A DNA stretch of 64,000 bases from contig NC_089434.1 of NCBI RefSeq assembly GCF_026210795.1, positions 124,001 to 188,000 of the forward strand, in the 5' to 3' direction. A program made the translations under genes and the position numbers. The stretch's first letter is position 1. Each line of letters begins with the position of its first letter. This document shows, one piece after another, positions 10,946-22,424 of this stretch. Origin of the DNA: Rhizophagus irregularis (lineage: Eukaryota > Glomeromycota > Glomeromycetes > Glomerales > Glomeraceae). Below the pieces are notes generated by a model, which ran no database searches, had not been told where the DNA came from, and was given only the letters and a program-made list of their open reading frames with translations.

Positions 10946-13900
10946 TTATGTAAATATTTCAAAAGGAGTAACAGCATTTGAAATTATACTTCCAAATAAA
11001 TTTTCTTGACTTAAAAATTGTGTAGGGAATACTACTAGATGTCCACGAATATTTTTTAATTTTTCTTCTATTTCTTCTTTTGTTGCTTCAGAATTTGCTA
11101 CATGGCCTGTTGGTACTTTTGCAGGATCAGGAACAAATTCCTTATATTGATCCCAATTAATAACTATAATAAAAAATAAGTTAAAAATTATTATTTTTTA
11201 TCAAGGAAAAAAAAAATGAAAACTTACCATTATCATCAGGTACACATCTAAACACAGAACGATAAGTTTCAGTATTATTATGTGCGACAGATTGCCAATA
11301 ATCATAAAATTCCTCCGAAAGTGGGTCCATAACAACTAAATCTTCTTTTGTAGGATGCTTAGGTTTCTTGGGAGGATAAAATGAAGCAGGGTCATCTAAT
11401 ATTGATGTGAATGGCTTTTCTTCCCCAACTGTTAAGTCATATAATATATCTGGTTTTATTGGTGGTAAACAACTTTTTGTAATTGAAGAATGATCTTGTA
11501 TTTCAAGTAATCCAAGATGCTCTTTAAATAAAGAGCTCCGCAATGTATATGCAAATTTGGATGCCTGATACTATATGTTAAAAATAATATTATTCTTTAA
11601 TATCTGATATTTTTTTAAAAAAAATATGTTATTATTTATTTACCGGCTTTCCATTCATACGTGCATCAACTTTCTTATTATCTTTAATAACAATCGCAAT
11701 CTCCGAGTCACGATTTCCAAGTTGAGACCTGTCATTTAAATTAGCTATATAAAGGATAGGCAATAGGCCAAACCAAGTTAATTATTAGTTACGTGAAATG
11801 CAACTTAGAAGCTATAACTAATATACCACCGATATTTTTTCTATTAAAAATCTTTGATAGAAATTTAGAAATTTTCTTACCTGAACCAATAATAACATAA
11901 CGATCATCAACAATCATTAATTTACTATGTATATAAATTTCTTCCGTAAAATGCTTAAGAACAACTGGCTCTCCTACTTTTTCATCGGAAAATGAAACTT
12001 TTGAAAAACGTGATTCTTTATCATTTTCACTTTTACTTTCGTTATCAAATGGTACTTCTGGTTGCTTTGATTCAGTTATATTTTGATTTTTATCCAATGA
12101 TTTACTAGAAGTTGGTTCATTTAAATGTGTTGAATTATCTTCTGATGACCTTTCTTGATTTTGTTTTTCTCTCCTTGCTTTTAAAGACAATAATGACTTC
12201 TTTGATCGAAGTGATTTATTTTCACCCTTATTATTAACATGATGTACTTTATCATATCCACGTAATGAGTAAAAGGTAATATATTTCTCTGAATTAATTC
12301 CTGCCTCACTTAATTTTTCTAAAATTCCTTTTCCGCCACGACATATTGACATATATTGCCAATGCATCACCATGCTAAAAAAGAATATATATATTTGAGA
12401 AAAAGTATACTCATTATAATATGTAATTAAAGAAATCACTTACCGAATTGTTCCAGCATCGCTTGAATTTAAATCAGACTCAAATGATGGTAATAAAGGC
12501 ATAATTACAATAATTCGGAATTTTTCATTATTTTCATGTGCCTTTTTAATTCTTTCAACAATACACTAAAAGTAATTAAATTTTAATTAAAGGTTAACAC
12601 ATTAGAATTATTAATAATAAAATGACTTACCTCGCCTATCCTATTCTTGATAACGTATTTTGGATCATTTTCTTCATTTTCTGTAGTTGTAACTAAAATA
12701 TGAAAAAATATTAGAAATTCAATTTTAAATTTAATAATATCACTTATAAACTTACTAAAAAATTGATTCTCAATGTAAATAAAATGTTTCGAAGTTCTAA
12801 TCAAATGACAATATGCATTATATATGGAGCTCTATAAAATAAATAAATTAAATCAATAAATAATTTATATATTTTTTTTTTTAAGGAAAAAAATAAATGA
12901 ATACCTCACGTTCGATTCCACTACTCCAATATGCACTGCTCCTTAATAATTGTACATCACATGTTCCTTAAATTAATAAAATAGGTTATGAAAATTTGAG
13001 ATAATCTTAAATAAATTCCCATTTAAAATTTACCTCTGAATTTACTTTCATCACGTGTACTAACGTATTCTCCTTTTGGAGTTAAAAACGGAAATTTATC
13101 TTTATCATAAGCTTTCTCATCTTTAATAAAATTCCATCTTTGGACAAAATGTCTTGCCACATCTCTCGCTGGTGGTCCAACCTAAAAATAAATTTAATAT
13201 AAAATTTTGTTTGGTTAGATTTTTAATTATTAAAAAAATTTTAAATCTTAATTTATTGATATACTTACCATTCCTAACAAAAAAAATAAATAAATAAAAA
13301 TTTAATTAATATTAACTATTAAATTTCTTATGTAATTACAATGCATTAATCCTATATATACCTATTGAAACATCATGCCATGGCATACGAGGAGCTTGTG
13401 ATTTATCAACCATCGAGGTTTCATAATCAACAACTAAAAAAAAAGAAAAGGAATCAATAAAATAATATTATCAAATATTGACCGCAGTTAATTCTTACCA
13501 TTCTGAAAATCTTTTATCCTCGGATTAGAATAGTCCTGACCTGGCCATATTGTGGGTTGTTTAAAATTATCCGGACACCAATCAGCTAATTCATGATTGT
13601 GTGTATCATAACGGCCAAAGCATAAATCTAATCCCCCGATAAATGCAATACGACAATCAACAACTACTATTTTCTGATAAACAAAGATTATTTAGGTAAA
13701 TATTATTAATTTCAGGATTGGCATAAATTAAAGGAATCAAAATACCTCATGATGCTAAAATTTGAAATTAAATAAAAAATTAATAAATAATTGTATGTGT
13801 ATTCAATATATAATTAAAAATAATTAAAAAAACTTACAGCCCAAAACATTGTACCCTCAGGTCCATGATCTGGATGTCTTTGAACTATAAAAAGTTAATT

Positions 13901-16007
13901 GATATTGTGAAATTTTATCAGTCCATTTATAAATTTCCAAAAATACCTTTAATATTTTCATGAAGTTCCTGTAATGATTTCTTTGTATGATATGAATCCA
14001 GAGTTAAAGAATATTTAACTTCCTTGTAAACAACAATATAAATCATCACACCTTCTTCAGCTTTTCTTTTAAGCAGTCTATCTAATCGAAACTCCTCATT
14101 TTCTGATGGAGGACGACGAAAATACTTTACAAGTATAAAACTTTTTAGTTTTATTTGACAAATACAAAATTAGAAAGTTCCTAGAAAACTTACCAATTCT
14201 GGTGATAACCACCAATCTTCGATATAAATTTCAGATTTAGCTGCTAAAATGGCTTCAGATACAGCAAAGAAATAATCTTTACCATCTACATACCATTTAA
14301 CTTTTACATTCTCTCTAATAGGTGCATAAGAGTCATATCGATGTTGTTTAATCCAGGGAGATGATTGCGTAATTCTTTCAATGCTTTCCAAAAGTTCATT
14401 CAATTTACGTGAATCGCCTTTAAGTTCAATCCTTCGGGAACTATTTTCTATACTAACGTGGTCATGAAGTTTTAATTTTATTACACGATCGAGTGTTCCT
14501 TGCAAAGTAAGTTTATTGCATTTAAAATGTTTGTCAAGAAGGAAAACATCTGATGGTGTTAACGAACTCATATGTGAATTAAATGCTATATATGAATCAC
14601 GAACGACTACCCATTCGGTTATCCATTTCGAACTCCTAAAAGAACACATAGGCGTATAGAATCTATCAACTTTATTCGCATAATAACCTTCTTTTCCCTT
14701 CCATCCCATGTCTCTTGTTATAGAAATAGCACCAATCTCCAAGAATTCATTGAGCTCGTAAGAAACATGCATATTTAATGTTCTAATTAATTTAATTAGA
14801 TAATCCTCCAACTGATTCCTTCTTTCAAGAGCTGCGGCTTGGTGAAGTTCATGTCGTACTTGAGGTGAGTGAAAAAACGATTTAAACCATCTATAAAGAC
14901 CACTTGGTATCTTTGGTATAAAAGGCAAGTCATTCCTTTGTTTTAAACTGAAATAAAGTAAAACAAAATCAAATCCTGTTCTTTTAATAACCCATTTAAC
15001 ATCTCCATATTCTAATTCAATTCTAAATATGGTTTGTACATTATAATTATTTTCATCTTTTTGTGAGTCTGTAATTGCAAGCTAAAAAAAATTAAAATTC
15101 GATAAGTAAAACATTTTATTGTTAAAATACAAAAAAAGTAATAGTTAATACCTTCAAAGCATCAAATAAGATAAATGGCTATAAAATAAAATGAATTATA
15201 AATATTGGTTGCTTAAGTTTAAATTTATTAAAGTAAAATTCAGTTTAATTACCGCTTTATGACCTTTATTATCTCTTCGAGCCCATAAATAAGGTACAAT
15301 AATCGGACTTGGAAATGTAAGAACCCCTAAATTACCAGTATCCCTTAAATGTTTTCTATCAGATGAACTGATCATTTTATTAATTTTTGACATAGCAAGT
15401 GCTTTCCGAACACGACTGCGAAATAGGGTTTTCGTATCTTTTACTTAAATTTATCAAATTATAATCAATACATATACACAAAAAAAACCATATATATGTG
15501 TATATAACAAGAATAATTAAACTTACCTTCTTCTTTTTCTTCTTCGAGTTGTTGTTTTATTTGATTAGATGGTCCAGCTTCTTCACTAATTAAATCCGAG
15601 TCAGGAGGTTCTGATTGACGTCTTTGTCTTGTAAAATAAGGTTGTTCTGGATGATGTTCTTCAATGTATGGAGCAGATAATTGATCATCTGAAGGTCCTG
15701 GCGCATTTTCTAATGGTTTGGATTTTCGACGTCTTTGTTGTTTGTTCGGGTCAGTATTACGACGACGGCGAGGTTGACTCTTAGAATTTCCTTTCGTATT
15801 GAAGATATTTGATAATATAGATTGTTGCCAATAAGATTGTTCATCTTCTTCATTATCCGATTCATTTTTAGTAGATGAATCATTTTTATCGTCTTTATTT
15901 TGATTCAATAATGCAAGCGTTTTATTGGAAAGTTGTACTAATATATTGTTATCAGAAGATTCAATTTCATCATTTTTCGAGTCATTGGATGTTAAAGGAT
16001 CAGACAT
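10946..16007 (-). CDS. PLD1: Phospholipase D, PX-PH type (PLD1/Spo14-like)
   Basis: Hydrolyses phosphatidylcholine to phosphatidate in membrane traffic and signalling. Nineteen exons (high to low): 15527-16007, 15253-15437, 15152-15178, 14194-15081, 13947-14124, 13838-13884, 13746-13754, 13499-13673, 13362-13433, 13269-13273, 13034-13181, 12905-12966, 12756-12831, 12631-12692, 12444-12565, 11881-12374, 11644-11744, 11228-11570, 10946-11163. They total 3693 bases, in frame, 1230 aa. A disordered, basic N-terminus (1-160) precedes a PX domain (about 190-330) and a PH domain (about 370-500). HKD1 is HEKIVVVD at about 604-611 and HKD2 is HSKLMIVD near 994. Family blocks [10 protein letters not shown] and [15 protein letters not shown] are present. 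Two exons are only 9 and 5 bases long. All junctions have GT-AG ends. It appears intact. Confidence 0.93.
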
Positions 16008-19000
16008 TTGGGAAAATAATCTTTTATCATCGATTTAGTGATGATTATTATTAAATTAAATTTTAAAATTTTAAGTGAAAAAATAAAAAGAACAAGGATT
16101 TTCGGTTTACTTTTATAGCATTCATATCATTAATTTTTTAATGGGTAATATTTACGTATTGAAAATCATGATCATCATTTTGTTTTTTTTTGGCTGAAAA
16201 GATAAATTTAACAGGGGTTACATCTGACGTATGGACGATCCTTGTGACCTTGTCAAACGTTACAAATTAAAAAAAGGCTACCAAAAAAAAAATAATTCTT
16301 ATTTATTTGACTTTAAAAAGAAACTTTATAAACATATTTTTATTTTAAAATTTTTTATTCCGATCTTCACGTTCGTAATAGAAGATCTGTTTAGAATATG
16401 CAAGCAAGTATTTAAAATGGTAGGTTCTCGTGCAGTGTGCATACAGTATTTAAAAGATTTGTGTTTCATAATTAAATTCTTTACAACCGTTTATCATTAA
16501 TCTTTTGTTACGTTGATTTTTTATAAGGAAACGTGATGCTTAGCTAGAATATTCTTCAAAGTCAAAAATGTTGATAGATCCATACCGCAATTGATTGCTC
16601 ATACATAACATTGAACATGTACTCTGAAAAGATTAAGTTCTTTGATATTTTCTATAATAATTTCGTGTAAATAAAATATTTGAGCTCAATGATATACGAC
16701 CAATTAAATTTATATTCGGTGTGATTTGTGAATTGATAAAGGTAGACTCTAAGACTCAATATGTAAAAGATCTTTATTAAGTTGTTAGATCAATACAGGA
16801 AGGAATTCTAATCATCTAATAAACTACGTAATAATTGAAAGAATTTGGGGACATAAAATTAATGCAATGAATTTCAAAGCTCGTAAAAGTAAACGTCAGA
16901 TATTAACAATCTAACAGAAAAGTCGAGGTCTAAAATTGAGAACTCAATAAAGAAACCGAAGAAAATGTAAGATTAATATTAAGAAATTGAAATTGATCAT
17001 TGCATCAGTTGATCAAGAAGTAGGGTAACATTAGAAGATTAAGAATTATGGACGTGAATCTACAGAAAGAGTTAATTTGTATGGCATAATATGATGCAAG
17101 ACCAACATTATTCGTGAAATAATCGAATCATTTGAAGAGAAATCAAATCGCTTTAGTAGAGCTCTATATCTTGATTCGTGATCTAATTTTGTGTTCCAGC
17201 TTAGCTTAGTAAAGATATTGTTTACTCCGTCCTTTAAAGGTTTGAAAAGTTGAAGTGGGACATTGTTCGACAGTTTTTAGATAGAAGCGCCATCTATAGA
17301 AGCGCCATCTTTAATAAGGTCTTTGAATTCCTGGAATTGAGTAAACCAACAACTAACAAAGCACACAAGCTACTTTCCGCGTAACTGATAAATTGATAAC
17401 ATATAAAATTTGGCTCATATGACTATGGTCAAAAAGTGGGATCTTTTTAAATCGTCAGCATATCGAGCATATCACTATTGATCTCTTCGCATACACTTTT
17501 AAAATTCTTAAACAATAAGAGAAATACACTCATCCAAAAGTTAAGTATCTGAATCTTTCACATGTATTTCTGTGTACTTCTATCTAGGTTTAATATAAAA
17601 AATAATTCTCCTTAATCGCCTTATTTTTTATAAGTTGACTATGGAAAAAAGACGTGATGAGACTGATAATATGAAAACCATTGGGGATAGCGTTTACAAC
17701 GAAAACCTGATTGAATGTACAGATAACTTAGAAATAACATAAAACATGTGATTAATATAATGGAAGAATAATAAAAAGCAATCAACAAAGATCTTTTTGT
17801 GCTTGTGGGAAGAATTATTAAATAAATTAGAAAATAAAGATGCGTGAATACAGGGATTGGATCACCTATTATACTAAAATAGTAAGAGTTAAGTTAAGTT
17901 AGAATCGAATGTATATGGTTCAAAGTAGAGGCAGCCATTTATGGGAAAGTAAGTAATGAAATGCAAACTATTTTTGATTCGGAAAAAGGTTATGTCTTCG
18001 GACTTTATAATGGTTTCCATTTCCTAATTGTATTAGAATTGGGAAATCTCCTAATATGAAACTCTGTGATTATGAACTATTGATAGAAAATTTCATGGGG
18101 TGTATCTCAAACTAGAATACAGGGCACAAAATAAGTATCATTTCCCGAAGAAATGAAAGTCTTCAAGAAACTTTTTAATGCTCTTGGTATTGGTATTTGG
18201 TAAAGTTAAAAATAAAATAAAATTTCTTTCCCATCGATAATTTCTTTGCTTAGCTAGTTTAATTTTTTTTTCAAGGGACTTTTGGAAATTCATCTCGTTC
18301 CTAACTTTTTTCTTTTCTTGAAGTATTAAGATTGAGAATCTTTCTTAATAAGTATTTTATTTTTTTATTGAATCATCGTATTTAATACTCATTTCAAAAA
18401 GAAAAAAAATTCAAGATTTTATAACATAATTACAATTATAATTTGTATTATTAATTTATTTCAATTTAGATTTGTTGTTAATATTGGTCGACCAAATTGT
18501 ATAATTTGGACCAAAAATTTTGAGCCAAAAATTTGTGGCGATTCTGAAATCGAATTATTCCAGTTTCTGCACAAACCATGAACTAATAGATGTGACTTTA
18601 AAAACTTGTAAACATCATACTTACTAATAAATAATACATTGTTATCATGTTTGATTTGTACTGTTGCAATATAAAACTCAAATTTCTTTTGATTTTTGTA
18701 TCGTGAATTCAAAATCTAGTATAGAAAAAAAAAAAATTTGATAACAAATTACGTAAATTATTATAAACTTTTAATATTTTTCTATTATTATTAGAATTAT
18801 TACAAGTTGTAAGCAAATGAGAAAATTAAAAAAAAATATTTTTTTCCTTTTTCTGATTAAAAATAATACTATAATTGCAATCTCATCTCCTTTCTAGGAC
18901 ATTGTAACTTTCAACGCTGGGGTTTTCAGCAGAATATTTCCATCATTGATTATTGCCAGTAAGTTCAATTGTATTTTGAAGTATAAGTTAGCTTGTGAGG

Positions 19001-20567
19001 AAAGTGAATAAGTAGTTTGATGGTAGATCATCTGGTAAAAATAGCTTGCAAACATGAATAATAAAAAAAAATCGAAACCCCTTATTAATTAACATACAAT
19101 ATTTGCCGCGTTTTTGAGTCGTCCTACCGATAGTGTAGATCATCACATGAATCATCGTCGTTGGCTGCTGGATTGTTTTCTTTAATTCACATTTTAAAAT
19201 TAAGCTTCACCAAAAATTCCATGCCCCGTGCCTGCATCTGCAAAGATCCAAAGTTTAAGTTCTAAAATGGCAAAGTATGGGGAAAATGATTGTTATGTCA
19301 TCAAATCACCTGCAGGAAATTTAGATACTTTACTCGTGACCAGTAAGAGCCTATTAACGACAAAAGCTTTTTTTTTTTTGATTTTAGTAAACGAAGAAAT
19401 TAGAAATTATAGTAGATTTTATGATATTTTTTTTTGTACTTTAACGTTATAGGATAGGACTGGATTTGGTGATCTACTATCTAACACATGTCGAATTATT
19501 TGTAGGTTAGGTTCTTCATCGTTTTCTCTTGATTCAAGGAAATTCTTGTCTAAAATTACTATACACTTTTTATATATTCTATATTCTCTCCTCAATAAAT
19601 TCCATGAATAATAAGAGGAGGTAAAGCAGCCAATCATGTGTCTTAATTCATAATTTGAAAATTTTCAGGATTCTACGAAAATAAAAAGGATTTACATGAT
19701 CCAGATTATACGTCATATATTTAATACATGTTCAATTTACATTGTCTATTATTTATAGCTAAGCTAAAAGTCCAATGTTAGATATGTTTAATGAATGATC
19801 TAATACTTTCTATGATTTGACCAAAAATTCTGGCGCGGAAATCGGACGTTATTAAAAATAAATGTCGGGTAAAGAAAGAAAATGTTCATCCATATTATAA
19901 GGTAAAATTTACATTTTAATGACAATGTTTGATTTATATATATATATATATATATAAAAAAAAAGAAAAAAAAAAGAGTAATAATATGAATATATATGTA
20001 AAATAAAATAAAATAAAAACTGAGTGTGATAAATATATTATAATAAAATACATTACAAAAGTTACAAGGGGAATTTTTAATCTTGTTAAAAATACATTAT
20101 CTGTTATATTTCAACAAATGTTTTACAACCAACCATTTTTAGTAAAATTACAACGTCAAAACCTGTTGAACTAATATATAAAAGGTTGGGTATAATTGAA
20201 ACATAAAGTATAACGGAAAAAAAGTAAAAAAAAATGATAAAATTTCGGTTCTATTTACATGCTTAATTTTTAGGGTGATATCTTAATTAATATAAATTGA
20301 TTTTTTTTTTTTTTGAAAAAAAAAAATAAATAAATAAAATAAAAATAACTTATTCATAATTTGAATCCAATTCTCCGGAAAACTTCCAATTCACACAGTT
20401 GAGAAAGGGATCAGAAATTAAAAAGATATTATTTGACAATTATTTTGTTCCAAATATTGAGAGTATAATGAATATTTTTTTTTTTTTTGTAAAAAAAGGA
20501 AAAGAAATTTCAACTGCTTTTTTTAACGACTTCTTCCAAATAATTTCTTTGTTGTAGGTGAGGATTA
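16008..20567. other. Long AT-rich intergenic region
   Basis: Short frames at 16231-16500, 18461-18712, 19228-19452 and 19419-19637 lack domain features and are not called as genes. The region holds a 15-bp direct duplication (TAGAAGCGCCATCTA-like, 17283-17312), the second copy of the dispersed repeat near 18139, and a (TA)n microsatellite at about 19937-19957. Confidence 0.5.
18133..18255 (+). repeat. Dispersed repeat, copy 2
   Basis: The core CATTTCCCGAAGAAATGAA at 18139-18157 is identical to that at 9971-9989. It is followed by GTCTTCAAGAAAC, AATGCTCT and a TTTCTTTCCCATC...TAGTTTAATTT segment in the same order as copy 1. The pair shares orientation and lies about 8.2 kb apart. Confidence 0.5.
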
Positions 20568-20926
20568 TTATAACATGATTGAATCAGTTTTACCAATATT
20601 TCGTAATTCGCTCATAATTCTTTCTTCTTCCGTCTTCCACCAACTTTCTATTCTATTATCTTGTAAGTCTGTATTTTGGTCCAGCCACGTGGAGTCGTTA
20701 ATATCTCTATTAGTATTTATCTTTTCCTGTAAGCTGCCAACTAAAAATAAAATAAGAATTGTTCATTATTCAACATAATCTAATCATAATAGTACTAATA
20801 TAATATATATAATATGAATTTTCAATAATATTTACCTTCATTTTTAACTTTTTTAATCTGTAAGGCAACTTTAACTTTACGAACGGATTTTTTTAAAGAT
20901 TGGCTTAAAGATTTACGTAAACGCAT
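20568..20926 (-). CDS. Small basic/acidic protein of unknown function
   Basis: Two exons, 20836-20926 and 20568-20740, joined by a GT-AG intron, give a complete 87-aa protein. It begins MRLRKSLSQSLKKSVRKVKV, a strongly basic amphipathic stretch. The second half is acidic and helix-prone, with NDSTWLDQNTDLQDNRIESWW followed by KTEEERIMSELRNI. The splice joins in frame and the composition is clearly protein-like in AT-rich flanks, which is the main evidence. There is no signal peptide or membrane helix. I do not recognise the family; the TW..Q...LQDNRI.SWWKTEE block would be the part to use in a search. Confidence 0.65.
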
Positions 20927-22424
20927 TCTGTTTATTATCATGAAGTATAAACAAAATATGAAAAAACACCTTTTTTTTCTATCTATATATATATATATTC
21001 TTTCTCTTCTATTTTATGGGTTTTATTAGGAAAAAATAAAACTTGATAGGAAAGTTTTTTTATTTCAATTTTGATAAAAGTATATCGTTATATTTTTTTT
21101 AAAAAAAAAAATTCTAGAAAGAAAAAATATTTTCAAAAACCGTTGGTTCTTTTATATCCAAATCATCAAAAAAAAAAATGATGTAAATAAATGAAAATAA
21201 ATAAATAAATAAATAAATAAAAAAAAGAAACCAAAAATAAATAAAAAAGTGGTTATTTTTTTTTTTAAAAAAAAAAATAATAATTTTTTTAAATTTTAAA
21301 AAAAAAACTTGAAAAAAAAATGAAAATTTTTTTTTTTCTTAAATACAAAAAAAAATCGGTCGGAGGTTGGAAATATTTGGATACGATCAATACAATCATT
21401 CTTATTATAGAAAAATCAGGTTGATTTCACTGATTTCACTGTTCGGTGATTTCAGTGATTTCAGTTTTAAAGTACTGTATGTGCATATGTTATTACATAA
21501 TATATTAAATTTTAGTATATTAGTGCAATATCAAAAAAATACTTGTCCCTGCATCAATATTATTCTTGAATTTTGAATTCATTTCATTGGATAATTTTTT
21601 TTTTCGTAATAAAAAAAAATTAATTTACACAATGTTTCTATCAGCTTCCATAATTCTGATCGATGGTCGCACAAATCAACATATTGAACAATGAGTTGAT
21701 GAAAATCTTTATTATTTAAAAAAAAAAAATTTTTTTAACTTCCGCAGTAATATTTGTAGCTTTCGCCTTTATAAACAAAAAAGGCGTTAAATAACAGTTT
21801 TTTTTCATGAAAAAAATTTTTTTTGGTTATAGAATGAACCAAATTTTTAAAGTTTTCAGAATTTTTTCATAGGTTAATGCATAAACGCCATAAATTCCAC
21901 GTGATAACGTGGCGTCACTTGCGTCTTTGCGTTACCTGCTTTGCATTCAATAAGTCAAAGTTTGGTCAGATTCTTATCGAATATAAGTTTATGAAAATTT
22001 GTGATGTTTGATAACGTTGGTAGACTTTTCAGAATTTTTCTTCCAAAAATTCAAATTTTTTAAATTTACCCATGAAATCATGACATTTCGGTCATTCCTT
22101 TGACGAAAATCTAGATTATCATTATTTTATAATCTTTTTTTAGGTAAGAATTATATTTTAGACGTGAGGTCAATGCGTGGAAAAAAATAAAATAAATAAT
22201 AATTTATCCTTGTATAATCATAACCTTTAAATATTATACGATAATAATTGTTTGGAAACGTAAAGAATCTTTTATTAATCAAAAAAAAAAAAAAGAGATT
22301 AAATTTAATCGAGATTAAAAATATTTTTTTTTATTTTTTATTTATTTATTTATTATATACAAATTATAACAAATTATACAAATTATAAATTATTATTTAT
22401 TTGTTATAATATAATAATATAACA
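20927..22424. other. Low-complexity intergenic region
   Basis: Dominated by poly-A/T runs and an (AAAT)n microsatellite at about 21195-21220. A short run of near-repeats of TGATTTCAC/TGATTTCAG lies at about 21421-21465. I see no gene. Confidence 0.6.

Noticed and set aside
16231-16500. 89-codon plus-strand frame upstream of PLD
   Set aside because: Low-complexity Lys/Phe/Ile content, no motif and no partner exon.
18461-18712. 83-codon minus-strand frame
   Set aside because: No recognisable domain and no splice partner; cannot be separated from chance in this region.
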